The notes beneath the pieces are model-generated. The model saw nothing but the letters and a program-made list of their open reading frames with translations, was not told the origin of the DNA and made no database searches. Positions 28,720 through 32,456 of a stretch of DNA of 32,456 bases are shown piece after piece. Source of the stretch: Pseudomonadota bacterium (GTDB lineage: Bacteria > Pseudomonadota > Alphaproteobacteria > Rhodobacterales > Rhodobacteraceae); contig JAFEFU010000065.1 in NCBI GenBank assembly GCA_018240425.1, positions 1 through 32,456 on the forward strand. Reading direction: 5' to 3'. Within the stretch, counting starts at the first letter, position 1, and the number at the start of each line of letters is the position of its first letter. Both the position numbers and the translations under genes were made by a program.

Positions 28720-30324
28720 TCAGCCCTTGCCGCCCCGCCCGCCGCCACCCTTGCCGCCGCCACCCTTGCCCCCCGGCGCCCGAGGTTTCGGGCCGGTGCC
28801 GGGCGTCCGTCCCTTGCCGGAGGGGGGCGGGCGGTCCCCGGCGCGCGGCGCGCGGGGTTTGCGCTCGAACCCGCCGCCTTCCGTCCTTGCCGGCCGGGGT
28901 CCACGCGATGGCCGCGGCTCCTCGCCAGACCGGGGCGCGCGCGGCTTGCGCTCGAACCCGCCGCCTTCCGTTCGTGCCGGACGGGGCCCACGCGATGGCC
29001 GCTGGTCGTCGCCGGAGCGGGGTGCGCGCGGCTTGCGTTCGTATCCCGCATCCTCGCCACGCGGCGCACGCAGGTTGCGCGATGGCCGCTGGTCGTCGCC
29101 GGAGCGGGGTGCGCGCGGCTTTCGCTCGAACCCGCCGCCCTCCGTCCTCGCCGGACGGGGGCCGCGTGCCGGACCCTGTTCGTCGCCGGAGCGGGGCGGG
29201 CGCGGCTTGCGATCATGGCCCGCACCTTCGGCTCTCGGGGTGCGCGGCTTTCCGGCAAATCCCTCGCCGTCGCCTCTGGGTGCGCGCGGCTTGCGGTCAT
29301 AGCCTCCGGCTTCGGCCCGCTGCGCACGGGGCTTGCCTTTGAAGCCCTCGCCCTCACTCCTCGGCGCGCGCGGCTTGCGCTCGTAGCCCTCGCCCCTCGG
29401 CGCGCGCGGCTTGCGCTCGTAGCCCTCGCCCCTCGGCGGGCGCGGCTTGCGATCTTGGCCTTCGCCCTCGCCGCTTCGCGCGCGGGGCCTGCCTGCGAAC
29501 CCCTCGCCGTCACCCCGCGCCGGGCGCGGCCTGCCGCGAGTGCCCTCTGCGTCCCGCGCCGGACGGGGCCGGCGCTCGGTGGCGCCCGCACCGGGGCCCT
29601 CGCCAAGCTGCTCGCGCAGGACCTTGGCCTTGACCTCGGTCACGTCGCCCGGCTTCATCTCGTTCAGGCGGAACGGGCCGTAGCTCACGCGGATCAGCCG
29701 GTTCACCGTCAGCCCGACCTCGGCCATCGCCCGGCGGATCTCGCGGTTCCTGCCTTCGCGCAGCCCGACGGTCAGCCAGGCGTTCGCGCCCTGCTGGCGG
29801 TCAAGCGAGATGTCCATCGGCAGGAACTCCTCGCCCTCGATGGTGACGCCGCGCCGCAGCGGATCGAAGGTCGCGTCGCTCGGCCGGCCGTTCACCCGCA
29901 CCCGGTACTTGCGCAGCCAGCCCGTCGACGGCAGCTCGAGCCGCCGCTTGATCCCCCCGTCGTTGGTCAGGAGCAGGAGGCCCTCGGAGTTGAGGTCAAG
30001 CCGTCCGACCGACATGACCCGCGGCATTCCTTCGGGCAGGGTCTCGAACACGGTCTGGCGGCCCTTCTCGTCGCGTTCCGATGTGACAAGGCCGAGGGGC
30101 TTGTAGTACAGCCAGAGCCGCGCCGGCTGGGGCGCGTCGATGGGCTTGCCGTCCAGCGTCACCCGGTCGGTGGGCGCCACGTCGAGGGCAGGCGAGGTGA
30201 CAACCGTGCCGTTCACCGCCACCCGGCCCTCGACGATCATCCGCTCGGCGTCCCGGCGCGAGGCGACGCCGGCGCGGGCCATTACCTTGGCGATGCGGTC
30301 GCCCTCTGTCGTGTCGCTGGTCAT
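28720..30324 (-). CDS. rluB: RluB-like 23S rRNA pseudouridine synthase with long repeat-rich basic tail
   Basis: The protein is 534 residues. An S4 RNA-binding domain spans about 9-60 (RIAKVMARAGVASRRDAERM), followed by the RsuA/RluB catalytic domain (about 68-235) with catalytic D110 in VGRLDLNSEGLLLLTNDGG and the GRNREIRRAMAEVGL segment. These enzymes isomerise a uridine in 23S rRNA; RluB and RluE/RsuA are hard to separate by eye. The core ends near 245. The last 290 residues are an Arg/Lys/Gly/Pro-rich tail made of repeated GFERKPRAPRSG and GYERKPRAPRGE units ending in GGGGKGGGG, probably disordered and RNA-binding. It is divergent from tadA. Confidence 0.92.
   Translation of the reverse strand: MTSDTTEGDRIAKVMARAGVASRRDAERMIVEGRVAVNGTVVTSPALDVAPTDRVTLDGKPIDAPQPARLWLYYKPLGLVTSERDEKGRQTVFETLPEGMPRVMSVGRLDLNSEGLLLLTNDGGIKRRLELPSTGWLRKYRVRVNGRPSDATFDPLRRGVTIEGEEFLPMDISLDRQQGANAWLTVGLREGRNREIRRAMAEVGLTVNRLIRVSYGPFRLNEMKPGDVTEVKAKVLREQLGEGPGAGATERRPRPARDAEGTRGRPRPARGDGEGFAGRPRARSGEGEGQDRKPRPPRGEGYERKPRAPRGEGYERKPRAPRSEGEGFKGKPRAQRAEAGGYDRKPRAPRGDGEGFAGKPRTPRAEGAGHDRKPRPPRSGDEQGPARGPRPARTEGGGFERKPRAPRSGDDQRPSRNLRAPRGEDAGYERKPRAPRSGDDQRPSRGPRPARTEGGGFERKPRAPRSGEEPRPSRGPRPARTEGGGFERKPRAPRAGDRPPPSGKGRTPGTGPKPRAPGGKGGGGKGGGGRGGKG
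28850..29197 (-). repeat. Four tandem 87-bp units in the rluB tail
   Basis: Starting at 28850, 28937, 29024 and 29111, four consecutive 87-bp units share a GCGCGCGGCTTGCGCTCGAA-like core with substitutions. Each encodes 29 residues of the type ERKPRAPRSG...RPSRGPRPART. The unit is a multiple of three, so copy changes keep frame. Confidence 0.85.
29361..29432 (-). repeat. Two identical tandem 36-bp units in the rluB tail
   Basis: 29361-29396 and 29397-29432 are identical 36-bp copies encoding the 12-residue unit GEGYERKPRAPR. Identity in this context implies recent duplication or continuing slippage. Confidence 0.9.
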
Positions 30325-30429
30325 GGCTCACTCTATCTGCTGACGGCGGTCCGGGAAAGCGCCCCCTTACAGGGGATTGCGCCGCGCGTGAAGGCTTGAT
30401 CGGCGCGCCCGCCCGGTGCATCAGGGGCC

Positions 30430-30885
30430 ATGAGCCGCTTTGCCAGCCGGATGGATGCCGCCCTCGATCAGGCCCGCGCCGCGGGCTTGCGCGGCGAGGT
30501 GCCGGTGGGCGCGGTGGTGACCGACGCGGCGGGCGCGATCCTTGCCGCGGCGGGCAACCGCACGCGCGAGCTGGCCGATCCGACCGCCCATGCCGAGATG
30601 CTGGCGATCCGCGCCGCCTGCGCCGTTCTCGGCTCGGAGCGGCTCGAGGGCTGCGACCTCTACGTCACGCTCGAACCCTGCCCGATGTGCGCCGCCGCCA
30701 TCGCCTTCGCGCGCATCCGGCGCCTCTACTATGGGGCCGCCGATCCCAAGTCGGGCGGCGTCGCGCAGGGGGCGCGGGTCTTTGCCCACCCCCAGTGCCA
30801 CCACCGCCCCGAGGTCTACGACGGCCTCGCCGGTGACGAGGCCGCGGCGCTCTTGCAGGACTTCTTCGCCGCCCGGCGCGGCTGA
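30430..30885 (+). CDS. tadA: tRNA-specific adenosine deaminase
   Basis: TadA converts A34 to inosine in tRNA-Arg(ACG), which is needed for wobble decoding. The 151-residue product has the zinc-deaminase motifs H54-A-E56 (TAHAEM) and PCPMC with C84 and C87, plus the VPVGAVV strand and the GGVAQGARVFAHPQCHHRPEV region that covers the tRNA-contacting loop. Length matches the family. The ATG follows AGGGGC. It is divergent from rluB across 105 bases, a pairing common in alphaproteobacteria. Confidence 0.96.
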   Translation: MSRFASRMDAALDQARAAGLRGEVPVGAVVTDAAGAILAAAGNRTRELADPTAHAEMLAIRAACAVLGSERLEGCDLYVTLEPCPMCAAAIAFARIRRLYYGAADPKSGGVAQGARVFAHPQCHHRPEVYDGLAGDEAAALLQDFFAARRG

Positions 30886-30894
30886 CCTCCCCGC

Positions 30895-30985
30895 TTATCC
30901 CTTGGCCAAATGCTCCCCGGGGGCGAAGCGCGCCGCGCCGAGGGGCGGGCAGCCCTTTCGCCGGTCGCGAACCGGGTCGCCGGCG
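30895..30985. repeat. Intergenic palindrome-rich repeat-like segment next to tadA
   Basis: The stretch starts TTGGCCAAATGCTCCCCG and runs through a CCCCGGGG palindrome into GGGGGCGAAGCGCG. It then holds a CCGGT-CGCGA-ACCGG hairpin (30961-30975). The opening, AAAT-x-CTCCCGGGGG-like, resembles intergenic repeats I recall from Rhodobacteraceae genomes. That recollection could not be checked here. The 402-base gap 30886-31287 has no credible gene. Confidence 0.4.
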
Positions 30986-31036
30986 CCGCTAGGCCTGGGC
31001 CGGATCGACATCCATCCATTGCCGACTGGCCGGGCC

Positions 31037-31272
31037 GGTCGGGATCAGGAAACGCATCGCGTTTCCCCCGACCGCGCGGAAGCGGCGCCGCTGGACCGCT
31101 GATGTCACGAACAGTCAGAGGCCGGCGCCCGCCCCGGTGGGCGCGAAGCGCCCGCCGATGGCGGGGCGGGCGCTGGCCGATGACCTTTGGGGCCATCGGC
31201 GGGACAAGGTCAGCCGCCGCCGCATGGCAGAGGCGATGGCCTCTGCCACCCGGGCCGAAATGGTCGGTCGCC
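31037..31272 (+). repeat. Structured intergenic element, copy B
   Basis: This is the second copy of the element seen at 23498-23770. It has a stem GGTCGGG/CCCGACC (31037-31073) enclosing GGAAACGC-ATC-GCGTTTCC, a 12-bp palindrome (31081-31092), and a two-part stem 31124-31134/31164-31174 with inner hairpin GGTGGGCGC-GAA-GCGCCCGCC (31136-31156). GCCGATG/CATCGGC (31176-31200) and GGCAGAGGC-GATG-GCCTCTGCC (31226-31247) follow, then TCGGTCGCC (31264-31272), also present at the end of copy A. It sits between convergent tadA and epmA. Confidence 0.7.
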
Positions 31273-31287
31273 CGTGCCGCGCCGGTC

Positions 31288-32340
31288 CTAGCCCGCCGGT
31301 GCCCAGAGGACATCGTCGATGCGCGGGGTCGCGGTGGCCAGCATCACCAGACGGTCGAAGCCCATCGCGATGCCGCTGGCCGGGGGCATGTGGGCAAGGG
31401 CTGCCAGGAAATCCTCGTCCAGCGGATAGCGCTCGCCGTAGACACGGTGCTTCTCGTCCATTTCCAGCGCGAAGCGGCGGCGCTGCTCGGCGGGGTTGGT
31501 CAGCTCGCCGAAGCCGTTCGCGAGTTCGACCCCGCAGGCGTAAAGCTCGAACCGCTCGGCCAGCCGCGCATCGCCGGGCACTGGGCGCGCCAGCGCCGCC
31601 TCGGCGGCGGGATAACGGTCGAGAAAGGTCATGCGCCCCAGCCCCAGGCGCGGCTCGACCCGCTCGGACAGCACCCGGCTGAGCATGTCCGACCATGTGT
31701 CGTCGGCGCCCGCCCGGACGCCCGCGCGCTCCATCTCCGCGCGCAAGAGCCCGGCGTCGGTCGTCCCGTCGGCGCGGATCGTCGCCAGAAGGTCGATGCC
31801 GGCATGGCGGCCGAAGGCCTCGGCGACCGACAGCCGCTCGGGCCCGGCGAAGGGATCGCAGGTGCGTCCGCCGTGACGCAGGAGACCCACCCCGGCCTCC
31901 TGCGCCGCGATCCGCAGGAAGGCCGCGCAATCCTCCATCAGCACGCCGTAATCCTCGCCCGCGCGGTACCATTCCAGCATGGTGAACTCGGGGCTGTGCA
32001 GCGCGCCGCGCTCGCGGTTGCGCCAGACGTGCGAGAAGGCGTGGATGCGCCGCTCGCCGGCCGCCAGCAGCTTCTTCATGGCGAATTCCGGCGAGGTGTG
32101 CAGATACATCGTCCGCCCCTGGCCGTCGTTGCCGATGGCGGTGGTGGCGAAGGCATGGAGGTGCGCCTCGTTCCCCGGGCTGACCTGCAGGCCGGCGGGG
32201 TCGACCTCGACGAAGTCGCGCGCCGCCAGCCAGGCGCGCAGCGCCGCCTGGATGCGGTTGCGGGCCAGAAGGACCGGACGGCGGTCGGCGTGGCGGGAGG
32301 CGTCCCACCAGCGGGCGGATGGATCGGGGGCGTTCGTCAC
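31288..32340 (-). CDS. epmA: EF-P lysine ligase (EpmA/GenX/PoxA-like)
   Basis: EpmA is a class II lysyl-tRNA-synthetase paralogue that attaches (R)-beta-lysine to a lysine of elongation factor P. The 350-residue product lacks the N-terminal anticodon-binding OB domain and consists of the catalytic core: MYLHTSPEFAMKKLLAAG, motif 2 IHAFSHVWRNRERG with HSPEFTMLEWYRA, and motif 3 GIAMGFDRLVMLA near the C-terminus. It is slightly longer than the E. coli enzyme (about 325). The start appears to be GTG at 32340 with a weak ribosome-binding site. efp and epmB are not within the window but may lie just beyond it. Confidence 0.93.
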   Translation of the reverse strand: MTNAPDPSARWWDASRHADRRPVLLARNRIQAALRAWLAARDFVEVDPAGLQVSPGNEAHLHAFATTAIGNDGQGRTMYLHTSPEFAMKKLLAAGERRIHAFSHVWRNRERGALHSPEFTMLEWYRAGEDYGVLMEDCAAFLRIAAQEAGVGLLRHGGRTCDPFAGPERLSVAEAFGRHAGIDLLATIRADGTTDAGLLRAEMERAGVRAGADDTWSDMLSRVLSERVEPRLGLGRMTFLDRYPAAEAALARPVPGDARLAERFELYACGVELANGFGELTNPAEQRRRFALEMDEKHRVYGERYPLDEDFLAALAHMPPASGIAMGFDRLVMLATATPRIDDVLWAPAG

Positions 32341-32411
32341 GTCTGGCGCGCTTTCGGCTGGCGAAATGGGGAAAGATCGGCTAAGGGCAGCGCGATCCGT
32401 TCAACGAGAGT

Positions 32412-32434
32412 GGCCCCGGCTTAGCCCAGGGGCC
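32412..32434. other. Hairpin in the window-edge intergenic region upstream of epmA
   Basis: GGCCCC (32412-32417) pairs with GGGGCC (32429-32434), with an inner GGCT/AGCC pairing. It lies 72 bases upstream of the epmA start, in the 116 bases at the window edge where I see no gene. An ATG at 32451 has a purine-rich AAGGA touching it, too close to act as its ribosome-binding site, so no gene is called. Confidence 0.3.
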
Positions 32435-32456
32435 TCCAAGACTGCAAGGAATGTCA

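Noticed and set aside
28850..29432. Tandem repeats as a possible CRISPR array
   Set aside because: Units are contiguous without unique spacers, in frame with rluB, and no cas gene is present.
28305..29606. Open frame overlapping the DUF2927 and rluB genes in another frame
   Set aside because: It arises from the Arg/Gly repeat DNA of rluB and has no independent start signal or conserved domain.
32451..32456. ATG at the window edge as the start of a plus-strand gene (efp or epmB)
   Set aside because: Only two codons are visible and the AAGGA touches the ATG with no spacing, so nothing can be supported.

Overview
The window is a gene-dense stretch (about 30 protein genes, two tRNA genes) of very GC-rich DNA. 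Gene content and style point to an alphaproteobacterium of the Rhodobacteraceae/Paracoccaceae type. Supporting this are a DUF2927 lipoprotein, a divergent rluB/tadA pair, an EpmA homologue, an orphan PilM/PilP-like fusion protein and frequent GTG/TTG starts. This is inference from family knowledge; no 16S or marker search was possible. I see no prophage, insertion sequence, integrase, plasmid gene or CRISPR array, so the region looks chromosomal and mostly housekeeping.

Layout. 1-3765: the 3' end of folD, a CPA2 K+/H+ antiporter with an RCK domain, and an Lrp-type regulator divergent from 4-hydroxyphenylpyruvate dioxygenase (tyrosine catabolism). 3780-7576: the large PilM/PilP-like membrane protein, divergent from a periplasmic SIMPL protein. 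7583-11038: metY, a probable glycosyltransferase-fold protein, a dimethylarginine dimethylaminohydrolase homologue and tRNA-Tyr, all on the minus strand. 11159-13166: an RlmB-type rRNA methyltransferase, a YHS-domain protein, a short terminator-ended element that may be a small RNA or attenuator, and a CoA-binding protein. 13176-14913: a minus-strand operon DUF952-pyrD-arsC joined by two GTGA start/stop overlaps. 15039-20205: an exported 5'-nucleotidase-like protein with unusual metal ligands, convergent with a fused ATP-dependent 5-oxoprolinase. 20319-23489: tRNA-Gly, then a kynureninase-like PLP enzyme divergent from a crotonase and a DMT exporter. 23825-28648: dtd and a PfkB kinase (ATGA overlap), a zinc-ribbon membrane protein next to an SPFH/GYF_2 protein, and a DUF2927 lipoprotein. 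28720-32340: rluB with a long repeat-rich basic tail, tadA and epmA.

The most interesting non-coding signal is a pair of elements of about 210-230 bases, both in convergent intergenic gaps (23498-23770 between the DMT gene and dtd; 31037-31272 between tadA and epmA). They carry the same series of hairpins in the same order and orientation. Their primary sequences differ, but several stem positions change as complementary pairs. That pattern suggests a dispersed structured repeat or RNA family whose fold is kept. I do not recognise it as a named family.

Several gene sets probably act together. dtd, tadA, rluB, rlmB, epmA and the two tRNAs all serve translation. hppD and its divergent Lrp regulator form a tyrosine catabolism unit. 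The zinc-ribbon and SPFH pair resembles the membrane-stress genes ydjG/ydjI of Bacillus, but here without pspA.
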